Source: GWE2-42-39 sp963668595 (GTDB lineage Bacteria; Bacteroidota; Bacteroidia; Bacteroidales; Prolixibacteraceae). Taken from it: a stretch of 64,000 nucleotides of DNA. Below the pieces are notes generated by a model, which was not told the DNA's origin, did no database searches, and saw only the letters and a list, made by a program, of their open reading frames with translations. The stretch lies in NCBI GenBank assembly GCA_963668595.1, contig OY764876.1:1302001-1366000 (forward strand), given 5' to 3'. The position numbers and the translations under genes are program-made. Within the stretch, counting starts at the first letter, position 1; every line of letters starts with the position of its first letter. Positions 42,914-50,830 of this stretch are shown here, piece after piece.

Positions 42914-45583
42914 CTATTTTGTCGCTTCAACATTTAAAATTCCCCGCAGTCGAATATCTTTCGACGAAGCTCCGATCATAATTCTAAAATCGCCGGGTTC
43001 AACCACTTTATTCAAATCTTTATCCAGCATCGATAAGGTTTCAGGTGTAATTACAAATTCTATTTTTTGCGACTCCCCCGAATTCAGATGAATACGTTTA
43101 AAACCTTTCAATTCGCTTACCGGACGAGCTACCGAAGCCAATTCGTCACGCAAATACAACTGCACCACTTCATCGCCCGAAAGCTTTCCAGTATTGGTAA
43201 TCAAGCAACTAACAACAACTGATTCATCAGTACGGATTTTGTCTTTTTCAAGTTTAAAATTGCTGTATTCAAAATTGGTATAACTCATTCCGTATCCAAA
43301 CGGGAAAAGTGGCTGACCGGTCAGATTATTATAATCATCTCCCCTTCCGGTTGGTTTGTGGTTATAAACCAAAGGCAACTGCCCTTCAAAAACAGGGAAA
43401 GTAATTGGCAAACGGCCGGCCGGGTTATAATCGCCAAACAGAACATCTGCCACAGCATCGCCTCCTTCTTCGCCCGGATACCACACATCCAGTACAGCCG
43501 GAACCTGTTTCAGCCAATTATTCATGGTAATTGCGCTACCACCCACCAACACAACCACCACCGGCTTTCCGGCAGCAGCCACACGCTGAATCAGTTCTTC
43601 CTGACGACCCGGCAAATTCAGATAAGCACGATCGCGAAATTCGCCTTCTTCAATCCCGACAACTACTACAGCAGCATCGCATTTTGCAGCCAATTGCGCA
43701 GCCTTTTCAATTTCTTCCGACTGATTATTTTTCACGCCAACATTCCAAACCAAACGGAAAAATGCGTTTCCAACAGGTTCAAAAAACTCAATACGAAGAT
43801 CGTATTCTTTGTCCTTTTCAAATTTGAAGTCGGCCAACAACGTTTGTTTGCCCAACTTTTTCCAGTTGTCAATCAATAATTTGCCATCGAGGAACAAACG
43901 GTATCCATCGTTTCCATCAATTCCGATCTGAAATACGCCACTCTCTGGTGATTTAATTTTTCCGGCCCAACGCACTGAGTAAAAATCGTAACTCAGTTTT
44001 TCCGGATCAGGCGAAAACAATGTCCACTGAAACTGCACCTGCTTATCAATCCGACGAAATACAGGCTGCCCTGCCAGCGTCACATTATTGAAATATTCGC
44101 CCCACAATCCAGGTACTGTTTTTCCATTTTCAGAACAAGAAAGCGAGCTTGCCGGAATAGTCATGTATTGCACATCTTCCCGATCGCAAGCTTTTGCATA
44201 ATGTACATTTACCTGCTTGCCCAATTTATGCTGAATACCTTGTAATATGCTTATTTTATTGATTCCCGGACCGCAGTATCCTCCCAAACGAGCATCATCG
44301 GCATCGGGGCCAACTACAGCTAGCGACTTTATTTTTTTAGAAAGAGGCAATGTGTTGTTTTCATTTTTCAGCAAAACGATTGATTCAAGAGCCACCTCTT
44401 TTGCCAATTGCCTGTGCGAAGCGTGTCCGTTCCACAAAGCAGCATCTTTGGGTTCAACATACGGATTCTCAAATAATCCCAGTTCAAATTTCAGACGAAG
44501 CACACGGGCAACAGCCTCGTCAATTATTTTTGCGTCAATACGTCCGTCCAAAAAAGGAGGCTGAAATAACGTATAATGGTCATAGCTGGTTTGAAAAATC
44601 ACATCCAATCCATTGGTGATCGCCTGAGCTGTAGCATCAGGATAATCTTTTGCAGTAAAGTGCAATACATTTGCGCCACCAGTTGCCCCGGCATCGGAAA
44701 TTACAAAGCCATTGAAATTCCATTCCTGCTTCAATAATCGGTTTAAAATCCAGTCGTTAGCAGTACACGGACTACCATTCAGCGAGTTATAAGAAGTCAT
44801 TACCGAACGAGCCCCTCCTCTTTTGAAACAAGCCTCAAAAGGAGGCAAATAAATTTCGCGAAGCAAACGCTCGTTAAAATGAATCGGATAACTATCGCGT
44901 CCGCCATCACCAACATTGGCAAGATAATGTTTCGGAGTAGTAATAACCCCCATTTTCTCGAACGCTGAAACAAAAGCAACTCCCATCTCTGAAGTCAGAA
45001 ACGGATCTTCACCGTAGGTTTCTTCGGTGCGTCCCCAGCGAACATCGCTGGCAATATTTATAACCGGAGAAAGAATCTGGCGGATACCGCGTGTTTTACA
45101 TTCCGTAGCAATTGCATTCCCCACACGATGAATTAAATCGGGATTCCAGCTGGCGGCCATTCCGATAGACTGAGGGAAAGCAGTTGCCCCTCGCCGAACC
45201 AAACCATGCAATGCCTCATCAAACGGAATAATCGGAATACCCAAACGACTCTCGTTGATAAAATAACGCTGCATCTCGTTTACCATTTCTGCGGTTTCGG
45301 TTGCCGAAGCACCGGCAGCATAACTGAGCATCTGGCCGGCTGCATCAGCATTTTGTCCCACTGTGCTTACCTGAAACCCAAATATTCCGGTTTTGTATTT
45401 TTCTTTTCCGTTCGACAAATCACCGGGAATCATAAATAATTGCCAGAACTTTTCTTCCGGAGTCATGCGCTTCAATAAATCCTGAACCCGTTCTTCAACC
45501 GGCAAATTTGGATTTTTGTATGGTTGAGCATACAGATTGATGCTGATAAACAACAACAAAGAGATACGAATAAGTAACTTCAT
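42914..45583 (-). CDS. glycoside hydrolase family 3 beta-glucosidase with PA14
   Basis: An 889-residue secreted enzyme with signal peptide MKLLIRISLLLFISINLYAQ. The GH3 N-terminal barrel carries the nucleophile Asp in NGFVISDAGATGG, and the (alpha/beta)6 sandwich domain follows. Residues about 480-610 contain an inserted PA14 domain (GLWGEYFNNVTLAGQPVF, DGNDGYRLFLDGKLLIDNW), and the C-terminal fibronectin-like domain has FPFGYGMSYTNFEYSN and GDEVVQLYLRD. It releases terminal beta-linked glucose or xylose from oligosaccharides in the periplasm. No SusC/SusD genes are adjacent, so it is not part of a typical polysaccharide utilisation locus. Confidence 0.93.
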   Translation of the reverse strand: MKLLIRISLLLFISINLYAQPYKNPNLPVEERVQDLLKRMTPEEKFWQLFMIPGDLSNGKEKYKTGIFGFQVSTVGQNADAAGQMLSYAAGASATETAEMVNEMQRYFINESRLGIPIIPFDEALHGLVRRGATAFPQSIGMAASWNPDLIHRVGNAIATECKTRGIRQILSPVINIASDVRWGRTEETYGEDPFLTSEMGVAFVSAFEKMGVITTPKHYLANVGDGGRDSYPIHFNERLLREIYLPPFEACFKRGGARSVMTSYNSLNGSPCTANDWILNRLLKQEWNFNGFVISDAGATGGANVLHFTAKDYPDATAQAITNGLDVIFQTSYDHYTLFQPPFLDGRIDAKIIDEAVARVLRLKFELGLFENPYVEPKDAALWNGHASHRQLAKEVALESIVLLKNENNTLPLSKKIKSLAVVGPDADDARLGGYCGPGINKISILQGIQHKLGKQVNVHYAKACDREDVQYMTIPASSLSCSENGKTVPGLWGEYFNNVTLAGQPVFRRIDKQVQFQWTLFSPDPEKLSYDFYSVRWAGKIKSPESGVFQIGIDGNDGYRLFLDGKLLIDNWKKLGKQTLLADFKFEKDKEYDLRIEFFEPVGNAFFRLVWNVGVKNNQSEEIEKAAQLAAKCDAAVVVVGIEEGEFRDRAYLNLPGRQEELIQRVAAAGKPVVVVLVGGSAITMNNWLKQVPAVLDVWYPGEEGGDAVADVLFGDYNPAGRLPITFPVFEGQLPLVYNHKPTGRGDDYNNLTGQPLFPFGYGMSYTNFEYSNFKLEKDKIRTDESVVVSCLITNTGKLSGDEVVQLYLRDELASVARPVSELKGFKRIHLNSGESQKIEFVITPETLSMLDKDLNKVVEPGDFRIMIGASSKDIRLRGILNVEATK

Positions 45584-45701
45584 TTCTATGGTTTTCGGTT
45601 AAACAAAATCAATTTCAGACAAAGCAAACCTGGCAGTATGTTCTGTTCTGTCCTTTGAGCGCAAAACTATAAAGAATAAATTAAAAACACGATAAAAAAC
45701 A

Positions 45702-45728
45702 ATGCCCGGAGAATGATTCCCCGGGCAT
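45702..45728 (-). terminator. terminator of the DUF2202 operon
   Basis: ATGCCCGG (45702-45709) pairs with CCGGGCAT (45721-45728), followed on the minus strand by TGTTTTTTATC. It ends the sigma/anti-sigma/Spy/DUF2202 cluster. Confidence 0.8.
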
Positions 45729-45755
45729 GTAATGCGATGCAGAAAAGCCGTCAAT

Positions 45756-46613
45756 CTATCCTTTTCTACCATTTCCTTTCCCATTCATCTTTCCGTTGCC
45801 TCCCGTGGCTACTCCTGTTCCATCGCAAGTTCCACTACCTAATCCTCCGGTTCCGGCATTTACACAATCCTGATACGAATTCCCCGATTGTCCCTTTCCT
45901 GCGTTTCGGTAACCGTATTGACCATTCCCTTTCCCTGTTTCCATTTCAGAATTAATAATTTCGTTGAAATATTCTTCTGTCAGTAAAAATGGGTTATATG
46001 TATCGCCTGCCACAACAATTTGTTTTACAAAAGCACGCAGGTGATTTCGTGATCCTTTCAGCAAATTACCGTAAACCAGTTTGATGTCTGCATTGCTGGT
46101 TGAGTCCAATAATTTTTCCAAATCAAGAATATCGTATTCCTCAATAAATGCACCTGTTTCAAGTGCCTTGAGTAACGATTCGGAACCAGCACTCACCAAA
46201 TCATTGTATAATTTCTGAATTGCAGCATCATTAAATACGCCAACTTCTGCGGCTGCCGGATCGGCAATACCAAAATGGTTGAGCAAGGTCAGTACAGCGC
46301 TGGCATGAGACAATTCGCTTTTTGCAATATTCTGAAATACGGTATTTTCCCACAGTTCATACATTTTCAGATATACCTCACGAGCCATTTTTTCTTCTTC
46401 TCTCATTTGCAGAAGTCCTGTAATTTCAGCTTCCGACAAATCGGATAAAGTTGTTGTAAATACAGTACCGACAACACCGGTATTATTTCCCATCGTTTCT
46501 ACTAAATCAACCGAAGCCGATTTTTCAACCATTGCCCATTCTCCTTCTTTTTGGGTGCATGAGGCCAAGGCCACCGCCAATGCAGCAGCAAATAAAACAG
46601 TCCGTTTCATCAC
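45756..46613 (-). CDS. DUF2202 ferritin-like lipoprotein with Gly-rich tail
   Basis: A 285-residue protein with lipobox ALASC near residue 19. Residues about 60-215 are the DUF2202 four-helix, ferritin-like region (LLQMREEEKMAREVYLKMYE, ELSHASAVLTLLNHFGI, GSRNHLRAFVK), with Glu and His residues placed like a di-metal site. The last 60 residues are low-complexity Gly/Asn/Lys/Gln (NGQYGYRNAGKGQSGNSYQD and a GGNGKMNGKGNG end) and include two Cys. It is the last gene of the sigma-factor cluster. Metal or oxidative-stress protection in the envelope is a reasonable guess. Confidence 0.82.
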   Translation of the reverse strand: MMKRTVLFAAALAVALASCTQKEGEWAMVEKSASVDLVETMGNNTGVVGTVFTTTLSDLSEAEITGLLQMREEEKMAREVYLKMYELWENTVFQNIAKSELSHASAVLTLLNHFGIADPAAAEVGVFNDAAIQKLYNDLVSAGSESLLKALETGAFIEEYDILDLEKLLDSTSNADIKLVYGNLLKGSRNHLRAFVKQIVVAGDTYNPFLLTEEYFNEIINSEMETGKGNGQYGYRNAGKGQSGNSYQDCVNAGTGGLGSGTCDGTGVATGGNGKMNGKGNGRKG

Positions 46614-46679
46614 TATTCCTCCTAAATAAATTGGTTAAAATCTGATTTTACTCACCGGTTACAGAACCGCTCCGGCGCA

Positions 46680-47171
46680 TTATATATTGCTGTTTCGTAA
46701 GCAATTGGGATTATTTCTAAAATTACCTTGTCCGCGTCCGCGACCTGCCGCCTGTCCGGTTTTTCCTTGTCCGCGTCCTTTGGTAAACTTTCCTTGTCCC
46801 TTACCATTACCAGCTCCCCGGTTAGCCGTTAAGCGACCTTGTCCTCCCCCAACTCCGGTTTGATATACCGACTGAAATTCGGTCCACTGATCGGCTGTCA
46901 GTACTTTTTTCATTTCAGCAAGATGATTGTCTCGCTCTTTCAGCATTTCAGCACGAACGTTATTCTTCGCTGTTAAATCGGTGGTCGAACGTCGTTCGTT
47001 ACGAAGCTCGGTCATGGTTTGCAAGTGCTTCTTGTTAAGCTCATTCACTTTTTCAGTTTGTTGTGCCGACAAGCCTGTTAGTTTCGACACACAGGAGCCC
47101 TGCTGCCCCATTGCGATGGTGGCTGTTCCAATCAGGAAAATGCCTGCCAATATAATTCCTGCCTTTTTCAT
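46680..47171 (-). CDS. secreted helical protein with Gly/Arg/Lys-rich tail
   Basis: A 163-residue protein with a signal peptide (MKKAGIILAGIFLIGTATIA, cleavage near AMGQ). Residues about 28-105 are helical and charged, like Spy/CpxP proteins (SAQQTEKVNELNKKHLQTMTELRNERR split by position, KKVLTADQWTEFQSVYQ). The tail after residue about 108 is GNGKGQGKF/KGRGQGKTGQ/GRGRGQG low-complexity sequence. It sits between the Spy-like gene and the DUF2202 gene and is probably part of the same stress operon. Confidence 0.7.
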   Translation of the reverse strand: MKKAGIILAGIFLIGTATIAMGQQGSCVSKLTGLSAQQTEKVNELNKKHLQTMTELRNERRSTTDLTAKNNVRAEMLKERDNHLAEMKKVLTADQWTEFQSVYQTGVGGGQGRLTANRGAGNGKGQGKFTKGRGQGKTGQAAGRGRGQGNFRNNPNCLRNSNI

Positions 47172-47192
47172 TTTTAATTTCGTTTTTAATTA

Positions 47193-47741
47193 CTACTTAT
47201 TGTTTCTGTTTCCATACCGCCCTCCCTTTCCATATTGATGCCGGCCACCTCGTGGTAAATTGACGTCATTTCCCGGATTCAGCATTGATTGAAAGAGCTG
47301 GTATAATTTTATTTGTTGATCTTCGTTACACATCGCTTTCATTTGCATATAAAAATCGATGGTCGTTTTTTTCAAAGCTGTATGCAAACTACCTATTTTA
47401 AAGGCAATATCATTCAATTGCAAGGTATCAGGCTGCGCTTGACTCATTTCTTCGAGCATTTCAAGTCTGAGCTCTTCAAGCTCGCGGGTAATCGGATTTG
47501 CCGTACGATTGAAATTGCGATTCAGTTCTCGAAATTGTTCTGTTTGAGTTTCATCCAAAGCCAATTCTCCACTCAGAAAACGAGTTCGCTGTTCCCCCGG
47601 AATATCGGTCGATGAAACCGCCGGAGCATTGTGCTCAGCATATACATGATAAAGAACCGAGCCAATTGTTGCTAAATTGGTTACAACTAAAATAACCACC
47701 AGCCAGAGATATATTTTTGCACGATTTTCCATGATTTTCAT
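47193..47741 (-). CDS. Spy/CpxP-like periplasmic heavy-metal sensor protein
   Basis: A 182-residue protein with one N-terminal membrane helix (IYLWLVVILVVTNLATIG) and a helical periplasmic part. Features of the Spy/CpxP/CnrX group include the LALDETQTEQFRELNRNF segment, helices with Arg/Glu pairs and a YMQMKAMCNEDQQIKLYQLF end with one Cys. The ATG overlaps the anti-sigma stop as ATGA, indicating coupling. The tail GGRHQYGKGGRYGNRNN resembles those of the next two secreted proteins. Such proteins sense metals or misfolded envelope proteins. Confidence 0.75.
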   Translation of the reverse strand: MKIMENRAKIYLWLVVILVVTNLATIGSVLYHVYAEHNAPAVSSTDIPGEQRTRFLSGELALDETQTEQFRELNRNFNRTANPITRELEELRLEMLEEMSQAQPDTLQLNDIAFKIGSLHTALKKTTIDFYMQMKAMCNEDQQIKLYQLFQSMLNPGNDVNLPRGGRHQYGKGGRYGNRNNK

Positions 47742-48157
47742 TTTAAAAAGTACGACTCTATCGGTTCGGTATTCATCTCGTTAAAGAGTAAAATTTCATC
47801 ACTATCGAGTTCGGCATGCTGGGTATCTTGCACTTTTGCTCCCATATATATTCCCATGCTGAGTCCAGCCAGAAGTAAAACAGAGAAAAATGCTGGTTGT
47901 AAAATTCGCCTCACGAATCGATTCTCAGCCAGTTGTTGCCGGTGTTCCATTTTTGCTTTCAGTGCTGCATAGAAAAACGGATTTTCCGATTGCTGCTTGT
48001 CTTGTGCAATTACCGCCGAAGCCGATTGAAGTACGTTCAGCAATTCACGACACGAGGCGCATTGCTGTAAATGCTTCCTGATTTCCTGTTCCCGGTCGGA
48101 AGCAAGCTCCCCGTCGAGATAAAAAATCAAATCGTTTTGTATGCCCCTGTGTTTCAT
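47738..48157 (-). CDS. anti-sigma factor with zinc-finger (zf-HC2)
   Basis: About 139 residues, read from the ATG at 48157 (MKHRGIQNDLIFYLDGEL), where the family normally starts; the frame is open 19 codons further. The zinc-binding motif is His-x3-Cys-x2-Cys in RKHLQQCASCRELL. One transmembrane helix follows (about residues 82-102), then a periplasmic tail. It should hold the ECF sigma factor encoded just upstream in an inactive complex and release it on an envelope signal, perhaps sensed by the Spy-like protein. Confidence 0.85.
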   Translation of the reverse strand: MKHRGIQNDLIFYLDGELASDREQEIRKHLQQCASCRELLNVLQSASAVIAQDKQQSENPFFYAALKAKMEHRQQLAENRFVRRILQPAFFSVLLLAGLSMGIYMGAKVQDTQHAELDSDEILLFNEMNTEPIESYFLK

Positions 48158-48207
48158 TGTTTGTGAATTTATTTGTTTGACACCATTTCGTTTTAAAACT
48201 TGCGCTG

Positions 48208-48786
48208 CTAACAATCTTTTTTATAGCAACGATATAATTTTTGCTGAAGATTCCTTTTTGCCCGATGAATGAGCGACTCGACAGACGAAAGAGAAAGCTC
48301 CATTATTTCAGCTATTTCCTGATAAGATAAATCTTCGTACTTATTTAATGTAAAAGCAACCCGTTGATTTTCGGGAAGCGAAGCAATAGCCCGATGCACC
48401 ATTGCCGTTTTTTGTTTTTCCTGAATAGCAGTATCAGCTTCATCGGTCGAAAAAGGCTGACTAACAGAAGCCGATGAGTTGCGACTAAAAAAAACATCTT
48501 CTATTTTCTGAAAGAATTTCCGTTTTTGGTGGTCGCGGATAAAATTCAGTGATTTGTTTACAGCAATGCGGTAAAGCCAGGTCGAAATCCGGGAATCGGA
48601 ACGAAAACGTGAGGCAGAACGAAAAACTTCGATAAAAACTTCCTGAGCCAAATCTTCGGCATCAGCACGGTCGTGCACCAGCCCATAACAGGTATTTACC
48701 ACCATCCGTTGATGCGTATCAACTAATTGCCGAAAAGCAATTTCGTTACCTGTTTGAATTTGTTCGATAAAATGCCGGTCGTCCAT
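48208..48786 (-). CDS. ECF RNA polymerase sigma factor
   Basis: A 192-residue sigma factor of the ECF class. Region 2 carries AEDLAQEVFIEVFRSASRF and the RISTWLYRIAVNKSLNFIRD helix; region 4 is SYQEIAEIMELSLSSVESLIHRA with its helix-turn-helix. It is followed by an anti-sigma factor and three envelope proteins, so it probably responds to metal or envelope stress. No further sigma regulator is next to it. Confidence 0.93.
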   Translation of the reverse strand: MDDRHFIEQIQTGNEIAFRQLVDTHQRMVVNTCYGLVHDRADAEDLAQEVFIEVFRSASRFRSDSRISTWLYRIAVNKSLNFIRDHQKRKFFQKIEDVFFSRNSSASVSQPFSTDEADTAIQEKQKTAMVHRAIASLPENQRVAFTLNKYEDLSYQEIAEIMELSLSSVESLIHRAKRNLQQKLYRCYKKDC

Positions 48787-48880
48787 ACGCCAAAATTCAT
48801 TCTGAAATTAAGAAGATTTTCAGCAATAGGACACCAATGATTTAAAAAACTTGCGGTTAAAAACAGATATTCCGATTTTT

Positions 48881-49279
48881 TTACAATTGTTTCTCGCTCA
48901 ATCGCTCGCCAAACTGGTTAAACAGCGCCACAAAGCGAACCAAATCTTTATTTCGAAGAATCAATTCGTACTGCAAAGTATTATTCTTGTGAATTTCAAC
49001 CAGGTTCATTAATTCTTTTTGCGGATCAATTGCCTGAGCAATATTTTCCGGAATTTCATCCAGAGACAAATTAATGCGGTAATCAGTCAATTTTGCATTT
49101 GAATCAAATTTGGCAATATATTCCCGGTTATCAAGATAGAAAATCGCTTCGTATAATCCGTTTTCAAAAAACCATTCCAGGTTAACTGCGTCTGAGAAGT
49201 GCCTGATCATGGCATCTTCAACAGATTCAGGTGGAACAATCGAATTTCGGTCAGTCAGGTTTATAAATAGTTTCTCCAT
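48881..49279 (-). CDS. PepSY/BLIP-like domain protein, cytoplasmic
   Basis: A 132-residue protein without a signal peptide. The pattern is that of the PepSY-like (beta-lactamase-inhibitor-like) fold common in Bacteroidota: VPPESVEDAMIRHFSDAVN, then W-x-x-x-x-G-x-Y-x-A-x-F and a repeat of the strand-turn-strand unit (YIAKFDSNAKLTDYRI). Family members are usually exported, so a cytoplasmic form is unusual. It lies directly downstream of the second ECF sigma gene, with 47 bases between, so it may act as its partner or regulator. Function unknown. Confidence 0.6.
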   Translation of the reverse strand: MEKLFINLTDRNSIVPPESVEDAMIRHFSDAVNLEWFFENGLYEAIFYLDNREYIAKFDSNAKLTDYRINLSLDEIPENIAQAIDPQKELMNLVEIHKNNTLQYELILRNKDLVRFVALFNQFGERLSEKQL

Positions 49280-49326
49280 AGGTTAATTGTTTCTCTTATA
49301 GACGGAAACAGTTGATTAAGTAACAA

Positions 49327-49896
49327 TCAGTTTGAGTCTCCGTAAATTTTTTTATACAAATAGAACACACGAGTCCGGGCTCGCTTCAACCTCATTTTGG
49401 CTGCATCTTCGCTTATTCTCAACGAATCGGAAATTTGCCGGAGCGAAATATTATCCTGATATTTCATTATAAGCAACGCTTTTTCCTCGGGGTGAACCAT
49501 TTCCAGTACATTCAAAAAATTGTCGTATTCAATTGCTCCTGTATCGTCATCCGACTCATCAATAATCTCAGGAATTTCATTATCACGGTTCCATTCCGGA
49601 TAGTGAAGCTTCTTTTTATTCCTCAGATAATCGATACAATAATTGTATGTAATGGAATACAGCCAGGTTGAAAATGTCGATTTATTTTTAAAGGAAGTTA
49701 GTTTCTCATATACCTTCGAAAAAATATCCTTAGTAAACTCTTCGGCCAACTCTCTACTTTTCAGTAAATTGGTACATTTATCAAAAACTTTATGATAGTA
49801 CCGTTTATACAGTACGTCAAAATATTTCGACTCTCCTTGAAGGATCAGAGCAATCAACTCTTCGTCTTTTCTAATTTCAGTAAGCCCGACACCCAT
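49327..49896 (-). CDS. ECF RNA polymerase sigma factor
   Basis: A 189-residue ECF sigma factor. Region 2 includes LYKRYYHKVFDKCTNLLKSR and STFSTWLYSITYNYCIDYL; region 4 is SLRQISDSLRISEDAAKMRLKRAR. An acidic linker (EIIDESDDDTGAIEYD) joins the two. No anti-sigma factor with a zinc finger is adjacent, but a PepSY-like protein follows. The gene is divergent from the lipoprotein/L,D-transpeptidase operon across about 240 bases, so that operon is a natural candidate target. Confidence 0.92.
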   Translation of the reverse strand: MGVGLTEIRKDEELIALILQGESKYFDVLYKRYYHKVFDKCTNLLKSRELAEEFTKDIFSKVYEKLTSFKNKSTFSTWLYSITYNYCIDYLRNKKKLHYPEWNRDNEIPEIIDESDDDTGAIEYDNFLNVLEMVHPEEKALLIMKYQDNISLRQISDSLRISEDAAKMRLKRARTRVFYLYKKIYGDSN

Positions 49897-50138
49897 GCCG
49901 CATGTTCATTTTTCTGCTGCAAAAATAAAAAAAAGTTTGATGCGCTGAACCACCTGTATTTTCGGTACTTTGTGCTTTACAAACTACTTTTTGGGGATTT
50001 TTCTCATATTTTTTTCAATTTTTTTTCGTATAGTACTGTTACTTTCATTTTACGGCGCGTCATAAACGTAGAACATTAAAAAAATACATGTTTCAAAAGT
50101 TGATGAATTTTATCATTACCAAATTAAGTGTTATAAAA

Positions 50139-50747
50139 ATGAAAAAACGTTTTCTGGGAAGTATTGCAGTACTAGGTATTGCTTTATTGGTTTTTACAAG
50201 TTGCGAAAAAATGCCTGAAGCAGAAATTGCACAGGCTCAGAGTGCTATCGATTCAGCTAAAGTTGTAGGTGCTGACATTTATCTTGCAGAAGAATTTGCA
50301 GGTGTTCAGGATACTATGAAAGTAGCTATGGAAAAAATCGAAGAACAAAATTCAAAATGGTTCAAAAAGTATGGTGTAGCTAAAGCTAAATTGGCTGTTG
50401 CTACTACTTTGGCTGCTGAAATCAAAGAAAAAACAGCTATCCGTAAAGCTGAATTGAAAGCAGAAATCGAACAACTTTACACTGAAACCAAAGCATTGTT
50501 GGACGAAGACACCCAATTGGTGGCTAAAGCTCCTAAAGGCAAAGGTGGTGCAGCTGTTATCGAAGAAATTAAAAATGACATTGCTACAACTACTGAGTGG
50601 TTGGAAGCTGCTAACACTGACATCAAAGACACCGAATACCTGGTTGTTGTTGACAAAATGAAAGCTGCAAAAGAAAAAGCTCTGTCTATCCAAGCTGAAT
50701 TGAACGAAGCTATCGACAAATATTCGAAAGCTAACAAAAGAAAGTAA
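50139..50747 (+). CDS. helical lipoprotein, possible Lpp-like tether
   Basis: About 202 residues from the ATG at 50139 (MKMKKR-type start). The signal ends in LVFTSC, lipobox Cys near residue 22, and CEKMPEAE starts the mature protein. The rest is almost entirely Ala/Glu/Lys helix with few aromatic residues. An early segment (AEIAQAQSAIDSAK then ADIYLAEEF) recurs in the next gene. The protein ends SKANKRK, a C-terminal Arg-Lys like E. coli Braun's lipoprotein, where the last Lys is joined to peptidoglycan. Codons are strongly biased to GCT/AAA/GAA, suggesting high expression. A G/C-rich terminator follows before the L,D-transpeptidase genes. A tether role is inference. Confidence 0.65.
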   Translation: MKKRFLGSIAVLGIALLVFTSCEKMPEAEIAQAQSAIDSAKVVGADIYLAEEFAGVQDTMKVAMEKIEEQNSKWFKKYGVAKAKLAVATTLAAEIKEKTAIRKAELKAEIEQLYTETKALLDEDTQLVAKAPKGKGGAAVIEEIKNDIATTTEWLEAANTDIKDTEYLVVVDKMKAAKEKALSIQAELNEAIDKYSKANKRK

Positions 50748-50772
50748 GACAAAATTATTTGTAAATTGAAGT

Positions 50773-50807
50773 CCCCGGGCCCATCAAAAAGTCCGGGGTC
50801 TTTTTTA
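50773..50807 (+). terminator. terminator or attenuator after the lipoprotein gene
   Basis: CCCCGG (50773-50778) pairs with CCGGGG (50793-50798), followed by TCTTTTTT. It sits between the lipoprotein gene and the L,D-transpeptidase operon and could keep the downstream genes at a lower level. Confidence 0.7.
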
Positions 50808-50830
50808 CACTAATTTATGAACGAACTGAA

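Noticed and set aside
42914..45583. Polysaccharide utilisation locus around the GH3 enzyme
   Set aside because: No SusC/SusD pair, sulfatase or other glycosidase lies nearby.
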